A stretch of DNA of 60,534 nucleotides, from the IMG/VR virus record IMGVR_UViG_3300034072_002238, positions 1 to 60,534 of that record; one strand, written 5' to 3'. The stretch is from a virus. Positions 16,944 to 25,800 of this stretch are shown here, one piece after another. Numbering within the stretch: the first letter of the stretch is position 1; the number at the start of each line of letters is the position of its first letter. The notes beneath the pieces were generated by a model. That model was not told where the DNA came from, searched no databases, and saw only the letters and a list, made by a program, of their open reading frames with translations. Made by a program: the position numbers and the translations under genes.

Positions 16944-17194
16944 ACCCGGTCTACGACAACCGCATGCATGAAAAGCTTGAGACACTGGACGGCTCGCGCA
17001 GCGGCCGCCGCGATAACGCCGCTGTCCGGTTCTCCGATCTCGATCAGCTCCTGCAGCTCGCCGAGGTGAAAACGAAGAAGCTCACATCCCCCCCCACAGA
17101 AGCGGACTTCAACTCGTTGCTCGACGACCTCACGGCGATCTCCAATGCGGTCCGATCGGTTGCCTCTGATCTGCGGAAGAGACGGAGCCGCTGA
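16940..17194 (+). CDS. Small virion-associated hypothetical protein
   Basis: 84 residues with a GTG start overlapping the hub stop codon. Helical and charged, ending in RKRRSR. It shares one base with the acetyltransferase-like gene downstream. Possibly a small structural or assembly protein; no family recognised. Confidence 0.6.
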   Translation: MNPVYDNRMHEKLETLDGSRSGRRDNAAVRFSDLDQLLQLAEVKTKKLTSPPTEADFNSLLDDLTAISNAVRSVASDLRKRRSR

Positions 17195-17646
17195 TGTTCG
17201 CTGTGGTTTATGATTGCCAGGCTGAACTGATCGCGTGGGCCGAGGCCCGCATTCCCGACAATCGGTTCCGTAATGACGCGAAAGCGATCGGCGTGACACG
17301 AAACGGCGACATCTGTGGCGTTGCCGTGTTCGACAATTTTTCCGTGGGCAGTTGCTGCGTCTCGGTCGCGTCCGACGGGTCACGGCGCTGGATGACACGC
17401 GAGTTCCTGATCCGCGTTTTTGCCTATCCATTCCTGCAGCTCGGCTATCGCCGGTTGACCTGTTTCATCGCCGCATCGAACCACGATAGCATTCGACTTT
17501 GCGAACACCTGGGGTGGTCCCGCGAAGGCGTTCTTCGTCGAGGCGCGCCCGACGGCGACGACATGTTACTTCTCGGCCTGCTGCGCGAAGAGTGCCGCTA
17601 CCTGCCGGAACGCATGACTGGCAAAGTGCACGGCGCTTCGCTATAA
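17194..17646 (+). CDS. GNAT-type acetyltransferase-like phage protein
   Basis: 150 residues with the layout of phage GNAT proteins found among tail genes: ICGVAVFDNFSVGSCCVSVAS (beta strands), then an R/Q-x-x-G-x-A-like region replaced by RVFAYPFLQLGYRRLTCFIAASNHDSIRLCEHLGWSREGVLRRG, which is the typical C-terminal fold (x-N-x-x-S-x-x-L-x-x-x-L-G-W). The acceptor is unknown; it may modify a virion or host protein. Confidence 0.75.
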   Translation: MFAVVYDCQAELIAWAEARIPDNRFRNDAKAIGVTRNGDICGVAVFDNFSVGSCCVSVASDGSRRWMTREFLIRVFAYPFLQLGYRRLTCFIAASNHDSIRLCEHLGWSREGVLRRGAPDGDDMLLLGLLREECRYLPERMTGKVHGASL

Positions 17647-17695
17647 CTGGGCATCTCCCGCGCATGAGTGCGGCTCCAATCTCAAGGAGTTGCAC

Positions 17696-18898
17696 ATGGG
17701 TAAGGGCAGCACAGACGCTCCCGCTCCGGATCCGAACATTGGCAAGGCCGCTCTCAAGCAGGCCGAGACGGGTGAACAGTGGCTGTCCTTTGCAAAGGAC
17801 GCTTTTGCCGTCTCCCAGGACCGCCAGAAAGAACTCGACGCGCTAACCACGCGGGTGACCGAGCAACAGCTCGGCTTGGCAACTGATCAGGCGGATTGGT
17901 CGCGCGAGGATCGACAGCGATACGAAGATGTCTATCGGCCGATCGAAGACAAATACATCGAGGAGGCGACAAACTATGCCTCGCCCGAGCGACAGGCGCA
18001 GGCCGCTGCGGAAGCCCGGAGCGATGTGCAGACGGCTGCCTCGGGTGCCCGCGCCGCGACCGAGCGCAACAATGCCGCGATGGGCATTGATCCTCGCTCC
18101 GGCCGTGCGGCTGGCGTCCAGGCGACATCCGACATGGGCATCGCGCTTGCAGAGGCCGGCGCAGCGAACAATGCCCGCACGGCGGTTCGGGACAAGGGTC
18201 TGGCTCTGACGGCCGACGTCGCTAACATGGGTCGCGGCGCCACATCGGCGGCAGCGGCCGGCGCAGCGGGCAGTGTCGGTGCGAGCGGGACTGCTCTTTC
18301 TGGCGCCCAGGCCACGAACGCCCAGGCCATGGCGGCACCTTCGATCGTTTCCCAGGGCTTTAGTGGTGCGATGCAGGGCTATGCCGGCCAAGCCTCTACA
18401 TTGAACCAACAGTACGGAATCCAGAGCCAGAACTGGGCAACTCAGCAACAGATGAATGCGCAAAGCGCATCTGGTTTCGGCTCGTTCCTCGGTGGCATTG
18501 CGGGGCTTTTCGCCACGTCAGACGAGGATCTGAAGGAAGAGAAGGAGCCGCTTGAAGAAGGCGCCTCGCTTGAAGCGCTCGAAAACATGCGGGTAGAAAG
18601 CTGGAAGTACAAACCCGGCGTCGAGGACGAGGGCGAGCACATCGGCACCTATGCCCAGGATTTCCAGCGCGAAACTGGGACGGGCGATGGCCACAGAATA
18701 GCACTCCAAGATGCAATCGGCGTCACCATGGGCGCTGTCAAAGACCTCAACGCAAAGGTCGACCGGATATCCTCCGCGATCGGGCTCGGCGATGATGTCA
18801 TGCCGCCGATCTCCAACGTCCGTCGCCCACCAGTCAATAGCACCGAACGCCGCACTGCGCCGATGCGCGACCAGGAAGCAAACAGGGAGGCCGCATAA
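17696..18898 (+). CDS. Internal virion protein with S74 chaperone-like C-terminus
   Basis: 400 residues from ATG 17696, chosen because AAGGAG ends 6 nt upstream; a TTG two codons earlier is the alternative. The first 230 residues are helical and Ala/Gln-rich, like DNA-ejection proteins. Residues about 280-370 read SDEDLKEEKEPLE, VESWKYKPG, GEHIGTYAQDF and a long helix ending AKVDRI, which is the intramolecular-chaperone (peptidase S74) pattern that trims fibres after trimerisation. The combination suggests a tail-needle or ejection protein. Confidence 0.7.
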   Translation: MGKGSTDAPAPDPNIGKAALKQAETGEQWLSFAKDAFAVSQDRQKELDALTTRVTEQQLGLATDQADWSREDRQRYEDVYRPIEDKYIEEATNYASPERQAQAAAEARSDVQTAASGARAATERNNAAMGIDPRSGRAAGVQATSDMGIALAEAGAANNARTAVRDKGLALTADVANMGRGATSAAAAGAAGSVGASGTALSGAQATNAQAMAAPSIVSQGFSGAMQGYAGQASTLNQQYGIQSQNWATQQQMNAQSASGFGSFLGGIAGLFATSDEDLKEEKEPLEEGASLEALENMRVESWKYKPGVEDEGEHIGTYAQDFQRETGTGDGHRIALQDAIGVTMGAVKDLNAKVDRISSAIGLGDDVMPPISNVRRPPVNSTERRTAPMRDQEANREAA

Positions 18899-20241
18899 TG
18901 GCTAATATTGGGATTGGCCTTGGTGGATTCATGGAAGGTTTTCAGGGTGGCATGCGCGCCCGGGCCGCCATTGACGATCGCAAGCGACAGAAGATCCTCG
19001 ATGAGAGGCAGGACACTGAATACAACCGCTCCGTCAAGCAGCGCGACGAGATTTCGGCTATCAACACCCAAGCGCAGACCGAATTTCAGAGCCGGGTCGG
19101 AGCAGGGACCGCCAAGCCTGATCAGTTCGACCAGTTCTGGTCCGACTACGCCCTGCCAAAACTCAAGAACACGTACCTGTCGCAGGGCAACCTTGAGATG
19201 GCCGAGAAAGTGCAGGCTTGGGGTGACAGCGAGGACACGCGCGCCGGTGCAAAACTCGCCATGAGCGCCATCACCAAGGCACAGACCGGCGATGCCGCAG
19301 GCGCTCTGGCGGATGCGATGGAAGCCGGGAAGCGTAAGGGCTATCTGTCGCATGGCTTCGAAATCTTGGGGCAGGACACCATCGTTGATCCGGAGGGGAA
19401 ACTCCAGGGCTACAGGCTGCAGATGAAAGGTGCCGACGGCAAGGAGCTCACGCAGGATCTGCCGCTGGCCCAGGTGCCAAAGCTGATCGCCACATACCTC
19501 AACCCCGAGGCGGCCTGGCAGTCGCAGGTCGCCGCTCAGGGTGACGAGGCAAAGCGCCAGACCGAGCTTCGGACCTATGAGGACAAGAAGAAGATCGACA
19601 AGCAGTACGGCACCGGAGAGAACAAATCTCGCGGCGACGCCATCACCGCGTTGCGCAAACGCATGGATGGAGGCCTCGCTGGTGATGAGCCGAAGTTTGA
19701 CGATCTGCCCCGCGAAGAGCAGGAGAAGATGATTTCGCAGGAGGTCGAGCTGCAGAGCGGGCAGACCGGGCTTGGTGCGCCGGCGGGCGCCGCACCGCCC
19801 GCAGACACGTCCGGCCGTAAGGTCCTTGTCGACACCGCAACAGGGCAGCCGGTTCCACCGGCGCGCTCGCAAGCATCTCCATCATCGGCGCCCGCTACCA
19901 GACCGCAGCAAACAGGCGGAGAGCCTGAAAAGCGCGGCTGGCTGGGCGGCCTTGTCGACACTGCAAAGGCGGGATTGGCTCGCGAGGCCGACACACTGCG
20001 CGGCCGCAACACCGGCCAGTCGCAAGCCGGCCAGGAGCGGCAGCCACCCAAGGAAACGCGTGAGGACCGTGTTTCGTATCTGCTGGGTGCCGCAGAAGCG
20101 GCGATCAAGGATGGCGCGGTTCCGGAGCGTATTGCGGATGAGCTCGCTCAGAATGGCGTGCCGCAGGAGGCTTGGCCGGCTGCGCTTCGGCAGGCGTTGG
20201 CTCAGCGGCAGCGAGGGGCGGTGGGGCTTGGGTCGCAGTAG
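18898..20241 (+). CDS. Large helical internal virion protein
   Basis: 447 residues. Opens with a glycine-rich amphipathic stretch (IGIGLGGFMEGFQGGMRARA), then long charged helices, a Pro/Ala-rich linker (about 290-345) and a C-terminal helical domain. Size, composition and place after the S74-type protein fit a DNA-ejection protein. One-base overlap with the gene before. It converges on the membrane-protein gene ending at 20253. Confidence 0.6.
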   Translation: MANIGIGLGGFMEGFQGGMRARAAIDDRKRQKILDERQDTEYNRSVKQRDEISAINTQAQTEFQSRVGAGTAKPDQFDQFWSDYALPKLKNTYLSQGNLEMAEKVQAWGDSEDTRAGAKLAMSAITKAQTGDAAGALADAMEAGKRKGYLSHGFEILGQDTIVDPEGKLQGYRLQMKGADGKELTQDLPLAQVPKLIATYLNPEAAWQSQVAAQGDEAKRQTELRTYEDKKKIDKQYGTGENKSRGDAITALRKRMDGGLAGDEPKFDDLPREEQEKMISQEVELQSGQTGLGAPAGAAPPADTSGRKVLVDTATGQPVPPARSQASPSSAPATRPQQTGGEPEKRGWLGGLVDTAKAGLAREADTLRGRNTGQSQAGQERQPPKETREDRVSYLLGAAEAAIKDGAVPERIADELAQNGVPQEAWPAALRQALAQRQRGAVGLGSQ

Positions 20242-20252
20242 CCCTGAGAAGC

Positions 20253-20831
20253 TTATTGCAGTCTCGGTGGTTGCGTCTCCATATACTGCGCCCCGATGTA
20301 TAGCGTTATGTTCCCTGTCCATCTGTCCAAAACGTAAGCTGCTGGCCGTTCACCTGCGGGCGCCGGCACGGTTTCGTACCGAAGCATCCAAGCTAGCCCG
20401 ACGAGAACGATCACCCCAATCAATGGCCACGATTGTCTGACGGCGGTAGAAAGTCTCTGCATTTGATTGTTCTCTGATCTCTCGGCGCTCGTCGCTGTTG
20501 GCGCCGAAACTAATACTGGCTGGTCGGCCTCTTGGATAGCTTCCCTGTGTGCCCGAGGGCTGCCAGGGAAGTAAATCAGCATGACCACTGTGACCACCAC
20601 AGCCACCACAAAGATGCTAAACATCCCCTGATCCATGAACTGCTGCGGAGTGTCGTATTTCCCGACGGCAAGCAGGACGCATGCAACCAGAGAAGCGGCC
20701 ATCGCTCTGAGTGCGGCAACCGCCGTCGGTGTCTTCTTGCTCTTGTTGTAGATGCCCCACCAGCAGAATACTCCCACAAGCAGCACTGCAGGAGCCGGAA
20801 ACAGGAAGGCCGTCAGTAGCTGATTAGCCAT
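20253..20831 (-). CDS. Multi-span membrane protein
   Basis: 192 residues starting at ATG 20831, which overlaps the Arc-type gene by 8 bp. Four hydrophobic segments: about 4-24 (LLTAFLFPAPAVLLVGVFCWW), 38-56 (AALRAMAASLVACVLLAVG), 66-86 (MFSIFVVAVVVTVVMLIYF) and 130-147 (WPLIGVIVLVGLAWML). No family recognised. As part of a repressor-controlled pair it could alter the host envelope in the lysogen, for example superinfection exclusion; this is inference. Confidence 0.65.
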   Translation of the reverse strand: MANQLLTAFLFPAPAVLLVGVFCWWGIYNKSKKTPTAVAALRAMAASLVACVLLAVGKYDTPQQFMDQGMFSIFVVAVVVTVVMLIYFPGSPRAHREAIQEADQPVLVSAPTATSAERSENNQMQRLSTAVRQSWPLIGVIVLVGLAWMLRYETVPAPAGERPAAYVLDRWTGNITLYIGAQYMETQPPRLQ

Positions 20832-21084
20832 CATTTTTGGCCTCGTCCCCCTTTGTCTCAGCCAGCACGCGCCGAACGGCCCTCTCGACAATCTCCTGCA
20901 TTTTTCCGTCTGGAAAGGTCCTCTCTGGAAGAGAGCCATACCTGAGCGTCATCTCCAGCCGAGCGATGATTTCCGCGTTCAGGCTGCGCATATTGTCGGC
21001 CGCATGTTGCTTCAGTGCGTCGCGCATTCCGTCTGGGAATCGCAGTACATACTTGTCTTCACTCTGGGGCGACCGATCTTTCAT
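20824..21084 (-). CDS. Arc-family ribbon-helix-helix repressor
   Basis: 86 residues. DKYVLRFPDGMRDALKQHAADNMRSLNAEIIARLEMTL (about 10-47) is the Arc/Mnt ribbon-helix-helix: a beta strand with FP, a first helix, then SLNAEI and a second helix. The rest is a short helical tail. It binds DNA as a dimer of beta ribbons. It is divergent from a second Arc-type gene at 21187, and three inverted repeats lie between them, the likely operators. Confidence 0.85.
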   Translation of the reverse strand: MKDRSPQSEDKYVLRFPDGMRDALKQHAADNMRSLNAEIIARLEMTLRYGSLPERTFPDGKMQEIVERAVRRVLAETKGDEAKNDG

Positions 21085-21086
21085 AT

Positions 21087-21161
21087 TGGCTATGAGCCAT
21101 AGTTTCCCTCTTGACGCAATGATGGCTATCAGCCACTATCGAATATGGCTATTAGCCATAT
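21087..21161. promoter_or_regulatory. Three Arc-type operators and two face-to-face promoters
   Basis: TGGCTATNAGCCA is present at 21087-21099 (N = G), 21123-21135 (C) and 21146-21158 (T, extended to 19 bp at 21143-21161). Rightward promoter: TTGACG 21111-21116, 17 nt, CACTAT 21134-21139, with site 2 in its spacer. Leftward promoter: TTGCCA 21171 to 21166, 17 nt, CCATAT 21148 to 21143, overlapping site 3. The promoters overlap head-on, so repression or interference would couple both genes. Confidence 0.8.
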
Positions 21162-21186
21162 TTGTTGGCAATGTTGAGGAGCGTCA

Positions 21187-21360
21187 ATGTACCCCAGCCA
21201 AACTGCAGACAAGCTTATGCTGCGCTTGCCTGAAGGGCTTCGTCAAAAGGTCAAGATCGAGGCTGCGATGAACAACAGAAGCATGAATGCAGAGGTGATT
21301 TATCACCTGCAGCGCGCCTATGAAGGCGCACAAAACGAAAAGAGCGGGACCACGGCCTGA
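21187..21360 (+). CDS. Second Arc-family repressor, short
   Basis: 57 residues, MYPSQTADKLMLRLPEGLRQ then VKIEAAMNNRSMNAEVIYHLQRAY: a bare ribbon-helix-helix with the LRLPEGLR strand and SMNAEV turn. GAGGAG lies 9 nt before the ATG. It is the divergent partner of the Arc-type gene at 21084, with which it shares the operator region, like a compact genetic switch. A terminator stem overlaps its last codons. Confidence 0.8.
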   Translation: MYPSQTADKLMLRLPEGLRQKVKIEAAMNNRSMNAEVIYHLQRAYEGAQNEKSGTTA

Positions 21361-21380
21361 GAACCGTCCCGCTCTTTTCT
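21338..21380 (+). terminator. Terminator overlapping the end of the short Arc gene
   Basis: AAAAGAGCGGGAC (21338-21350) pairs perfectly with GTCCCGCTCTTTT (21366-21378), a 13-bp stem with a 15-nt loop that holds the stop codon, ending in a T-run. It should separate the repressor message from the genes that follow. The stem can also act on the opposite strand. Confidence 0.85.
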
Positions 21381-21409
21381 CCACATCACCCTTAGAAAAG
21401 GAATGCGCT

Positions 21410-21775
21410 ATGGAAAATAGCAGCAAGCGCCTCGGCGCGCAACCACGTCACCCCGGCCAATCCCGGCGAACCATTTTGAAGCTTGCAGCAGCGGCGCCGC
21501 TCGCGTCGTTGCCGATTGCCACCGCTACCGAGACTGTCCTACCCATCGCATCGGCGCCCGTCCCGCCAGCCATGGCCGGCTACTACGCCTTCCTCCTGTT
21601 GGAACTGGCCGAGATCGAGGATTTGTACGGGCTGCCGGAGATGGATCTCGCCACGGCCCAAGCCGGCGCCGAGCGTGGCGCCGCATTGCAGGGCGATACC
21701 ACTGTCGACATGCGCAACAAATGGCTGTCCATCTACGCCGACACGCGCGCTGCTTTCGCCCGAAAGGAGGCGTGA
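21410..21775 (+). CDS. Small exported protein with Tat-like signal
   Basis: 121 residues from ATG 21410, with AAAAGGA 7 nt upstream. Residues about 18-45 look like a twin-arginine signal: SRRTILKLAAAAPLASLPIA, with RR followed by a weakly hydrophobic, Ala-rich stretch. The mature part is a small acidic helical domain (LLLELAEIEDLYGL... RNKWLSIYADTRAAFARKE). No known family. Export as a folded protein is inferred from the motif. Confidence 0.6.
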   Translation: MENSSKRLGAQPRHPGQSRRTILKLAAAAPLASLPIATATETVLPIASAPVPPAMAGYYAFLLLELAEIEDLYGLPEMDLATAQAGAERGAALQGDTTVDMRNKWLSIYADTRAAFARKEA

Positions 21776-21778
21776 TCA

Positions 21779-21844
21779 ATGATCTTCTCCAAACAAGACT
21801 TGTTCCCGGCGATGCCCGCCGTCGCCACGCCAGAGGGCAAGTGA
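21779..21844 (+). CDS. Possible 21-residue ORF
   Basis: ATG 21779 lies 8 nt after an ideal AAAGGAGG, and its TGA overlaps the next ATG. The peptide is MIFSKQDLFPAMPAVATPEGK. Alternatively the ribosome uses GTG 21772, giving an N-terminally extended version of the next protein. The Shine-Dalgarno spacing favours the short ORF. Confidence 0.35.
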   Translation: MIFSKQDLFPAMPAVATPEGK

Positions 21845-22020
21845 TGATCCGCAAGAACATGGGGGCGACGTATGACGATTGCCTCAGGATCACCGCGCGT
21901 CGATCCGTGTGGATGGTCTTGTACCTTCGCGCGCGTCGAACCGGCGATAGGCTCAAGGGCTTCTATCGTCGGCAGGCACTGGCCCACGAAGCGCAGTGGC
22001 GCAAAGAAACGGAGGCATAA
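21844..22020 (+). CDS. Small basic hypothetical protein
   Basis: 58 residues, arginine- and tyrosine-rich (ITARRSVWMVLYLRARRTGDRLKGFYRR). Its ATG overlaps the stop of the 21-residue ORF and its stop directly abuts the HNH gene. Could bind nucleic acid by charge; no family recognised. Confidence 0.5.
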   Translation: MIRKNMGATYDDCLRITARRSVWMVLYLRARRTGDRLKGFYRRQALAHEAQWRKETEA

Positions 22021-22818
22021 ATGACATGCGGCTGCCTTGTCGAGGGCTGCGAGCGTCCGCACAAAGCTCGAGGCTGGTGCCATCTGCACTATCAGCAGCA
22101 TCGTCGGGCAGGTACCAGTCACGGAGGCCCGAGGAATAAAGCAGAGGATGGGGCGGTTGCAATATACCTTCGAGAAGTTGCCTTCGTCTACGAAGGCGAT
22201 GACTGTCTGCCATGGCCATTCTCAACAAATGGGCGAGGGTACGGTCGGGCTCGCCTCGACGGGAAGCCAGGTTATGCGCATGTTTTTGTTTGCGAGCACC
22301 ACTGCGGACCTAAGCCAACCCCAGAACATGAGGCAGCGCATTCATGCGGCAAGGGTCACCTGGGTTGCATCACAAAGAGGCACCTCCGTTGGGCCACTCC
22401 TCGCGAGAACTCGATGGACCGCCTTTTGCACGGGACGGACCCGCGCGGGGAGAAAAGCGCGCTAGCGAAGCTGTCCAATTCAGATGTTGAAGCAATCCTC
22501 AAGAGCCGCGAAAGCCACACCAAACTTGCCGTTCGGTACGGCGTATCACTCTCCAACATCGAGTCGATCCGCTCTGGCAGGTCATGGGCCTGGATGGGCA
22601 GAGATAAAACGCCCACCGCTGAAAAAGGATATGTCAGGGGGGATAATCACCCGTCATCGAAACTGACCGAACAGGACGTCCTAGAGATCGTCAGACGTAG
22701 AAGCGTGCGGACCAGAGCCCAACTTGCTGAAGAGTATGGTACCACCTTGAGCTCGATCGACGATATCCTTTACGGGAGGTCGTGGGCTTGGCTTACCGGG
22801 GCAAAGAAACGGCGCTAA
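22021..22818 (+). CDS. HNH endonuclease with zinc-knuckle N-terminus and two repeated HTH modules
   Basis: 265 residues. N-terminus: CLVEGCERPHKARGWCHLHY, a zinc knuckle (1-24). Residues about 87-133 are the His-Me finger: HVFVCEHHCG, AAHSCGKGHLGCI and HLRWATPRENSMD. Two C-terminal repeats follow, KLSNSDVEAIL to GRSWAW (about 150-191) and KLTEQDVLEIV to GRSWAW (about 214-256), each a helix-turn-helix module as in free-standing homing endonucleases. It probably cuts a specific site, spreading itself or aiding recombination. It ends at the convergence point with the giant minus-strand gene (4-bp overlap). Confidence 0.82.
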   Translation: MTCGCLVEGCERPHKARGWCHLHYQQHRRAGTSHGGPRNKAEDGAVAIYLREVAFVYEGDDCLPWPFSTNGRGYGRARLDGKPGYAHVFVCEHHCGPKPTPEHEAAHSCGKGHLGCITKRHLRWATPRENSMDRLLHGTDPRGEKSALAKLSNSDVEAILKSRESHTKLAVRYGVSLSNIESIRSGRSWAWMGRDKTPTAEKGYVRGDNHPSSKLTEQDVLEIVRRRSVRTRAQLAEEYGTTLSSIDDILYGRSWAWLTGAKKRR

Positions 22819-25800
22819 TAAATCCGAGCCGGCATTGCCGCTCTCAACCGCTGGCTCAGGATCTCGTTCTGGATCACAACGCCATCCTCGCGCTTCGCAG
22901 CATTCCGCTGCCGCGTCTTGATCGACCGCTTTAGCGTGTCACCGGTGATCGGGATGGCGCTGTGAACCGGCTTTTTGTTGAACGCCTTCACCCGGTCCAG
23001 CGCTTCCGCCACGCCTTCCTTGTCGCCAGCAATCGCTGCCATGGCCCAGGCGTTCACGATCCGCTGCCGATCATCCATGACACGTTGCTCGGCATTCTTG
23101 AGTGCACCGGAGCGCTCCCAGGTTTCAGACACGACGGCGGGGGAGATCCCCATAGCCTGGGCCACGGCGCCGTGAATGCCGATCTGCTCGGCCGGCAACA
23201 GCTCATCGCCCCGGATCGACTGCAGCCCCTCGTTGGCATAGCGGAACGCCTTCATCGGATCGCGGATGAACTTGGGTGCCGCGACCTCGATGCCGCGGGC
23301 CACGTCGCCCTCCATGACAAGCGATGCGCCACGGAACCACTGTTCGCCAATCCCGGCTGTCGCGCCCAGTGCCTGGCTGAGCCAGAACTGCCACTCCTCC
23401 TTGCCCTGCAGATCCTGCCCCGGAGAGCGGAACCACAAGTCCGGCATGCCAATTCGGCTGGTGAGATCGACGCCGAGGTAATGTCCAGGCACCCCCTTAA
23501 GCACAACGCCGCCCAGCTCCGGCCCAAGGATGTCGAGCACATCGGCTTTGAACCGTTCCTCGAATTCCATCGGATCATCGTCATCTCCAAATATCATGCC
23601 GGCGACCGCCATCATGAGATTGAAGCCGAACGTGCCGGTGACGCCTGCCATCAGCGTCATCATCCCCGTTACGCCGGCCAGCTGGTACCGAGCCTCGCGC
23701 CGAGCCTGCGCGCTCTCGCCCTTCACAGACTGATGGATATCCCGGAACATGCGGTAAAGCATATTCACGCTGTACGAGCGAAAGACCAGCGCCACCTTAG
23801 CAAAGTCGTTTTGCATGAAACGCGGTCTCGATGAATTACTAAAGTCAAAATGGACGCGATAGGTCAGATCATGGGCGCTGTCGATCGCGTCAAGATGGCT
23901 CTGCCCCGACTTGCGCGCCAGACGATAGGCAGCAAGCGCCGTCGCCTCGCGGTTCCAAACTTCGGTGTTGTGGAACGCCCAGGACATGACGCCCATGACA
24001 CGGGCCCGGAGCGGCGAATATTTCACGCCCGTGTCGCCCACGCCGGCGAGATCATGGCTCTGGGTCCGGTCGATCATGCCGCTGCGATAGAACGCATCGA
24101 CGGCCGCCATCTCCTCGCGGGTCAGGTTGGCGTTTCGCACGCTGCCCTTGCCGCTGATCAGGTCCGACGACGCCTTTGCCACTTCGACGCTGGCCCGGCC
24201 AAGACCGCCGAAACGTGCGCCAAGGATCGGGAGGCCCATCATGAACGTTTGCGTCAGGTTAAGCACGGCCGCTGCCGGTGAGGCAGCGAGGAACCAGACG
24301 AACGCCGTGCTGGTCATGGTCTGGGCGACCGATCCACCGGTCGGGTTCATGACCCACTTGTGCCGCGACGCCAACTCGTTAGCCAGCCGCATCGCGCGGG
24401 TCTGATCATCGGCTGCCTCGGCCTGGTCAAACGTCGTGTTGACCAGTTCCTGCAGCTCGAGACCGTATTTCAGCTTCGCCATCTGATGCGCGGCGTGGAA
24501 CATGTGCGACGAGAACACGCGCAGCGCATCCGTGTCATAGCCGGCCGTGCCCTTGCGGTGCATGTAGCGCTTGCGCATCGACAGCTCGGGCAGCGTTTCT
24601 ATGTACCTGGCCCAAACAGCCCCCATGACATCGTTATCGACCCCGGCATTGCCAAGCAGCTGCTCCACTTCGGCCACCATGCGCGGGTCCATGGCGGCAC
24701 GGGGATCGCTCATCTCCTTCATCACGCCTTTGGTGATCGCAGCGCCGGGATAGTCTCGCTGGATGTCCCGTGCGAACCGGTCGCGATCCGCAGCGCGCTC
24801 GAATTTTGAGAAGCTGATCACACTGCCGTCGACATCCTTGGCCGTGACGTAATACTGCCCGAAGCGACCGAGGGGGAAATACGGAGCCGGGACACGGTTG
24901 CTCTCGAACTGGATGCGCAACTTGGTAAGCCGAGCCTTGGCAGACCAGTCCATTTTCGTGCTTTCGGACTTATACCGGCTGGCCGCATCCTCTTCCGCCT
25001 TGCGGCGGTCGATCGGGTTCATCTTCGCGTTGCGGATTTCTTCCAGCTTCTGCTTGTACCGGGTTTCGGCCTGATCCTTCGCGATCTGCTGCGACTTGCG
25101 GACATTGTCGAGCAGGATCTGGTCGAGTTCGTCGGCCTGGGCACGGTAGGCATCGCGCACCTTGGCAAACAGTTCCTTGCCTGCCGGCGCCAACGCCTGG
25201 TACCGCTTGCGCAGAATGTCATATCCAGCCTTGGCCTTCGTCTCGTCGTCGGTCAGGCTGGGATCGATCCCGGCAAGCGTGCTCTCGTGCATCAGGTTTG
25301 CCAGTTCCTGCGCCTTGGCCTTGTTCGCCTTCCCGAAACCAAGCCGCATGTATTTCAGCCAGTCGCCTGCGATCGCGTCTGCCTCGGCATGCTTGTCGCC
25401 GCGATAGGCATCCATGAGACGCTTTACGCCCATGTATTCCTTCACAGCAGTCATGTTTGGCCGCGCGAGCTCGACGAAATAGTTGAGTGGGACGGTGGCG
25501 AGCACCGACGGGTTCAGATCGGTCCACTTGCCGCTGATCGCCTCGACGATGCTGTTTTCGGAAATGCGGCGGGTGCCGGTCAGACGCCGAGCGTTTCGAC
25601 CTTGCGCAGTCGCTTGATAGTCTCCCGGGCTTCCTTCAGATAGGCCGCCTTGTCCACGAAGTTCTCCGACATCGATTCCAGCGTCTTGAGCCACTGCTCC
25701 CAGCTCTGCAACGTGTCGAAGGGGCTCGGTGGGTCGATAAAACCCGGCATCAGAAGGCGGCGTTGTTCTGCGCTCATCGAGTATTGTCCTTGCCAGTTTA

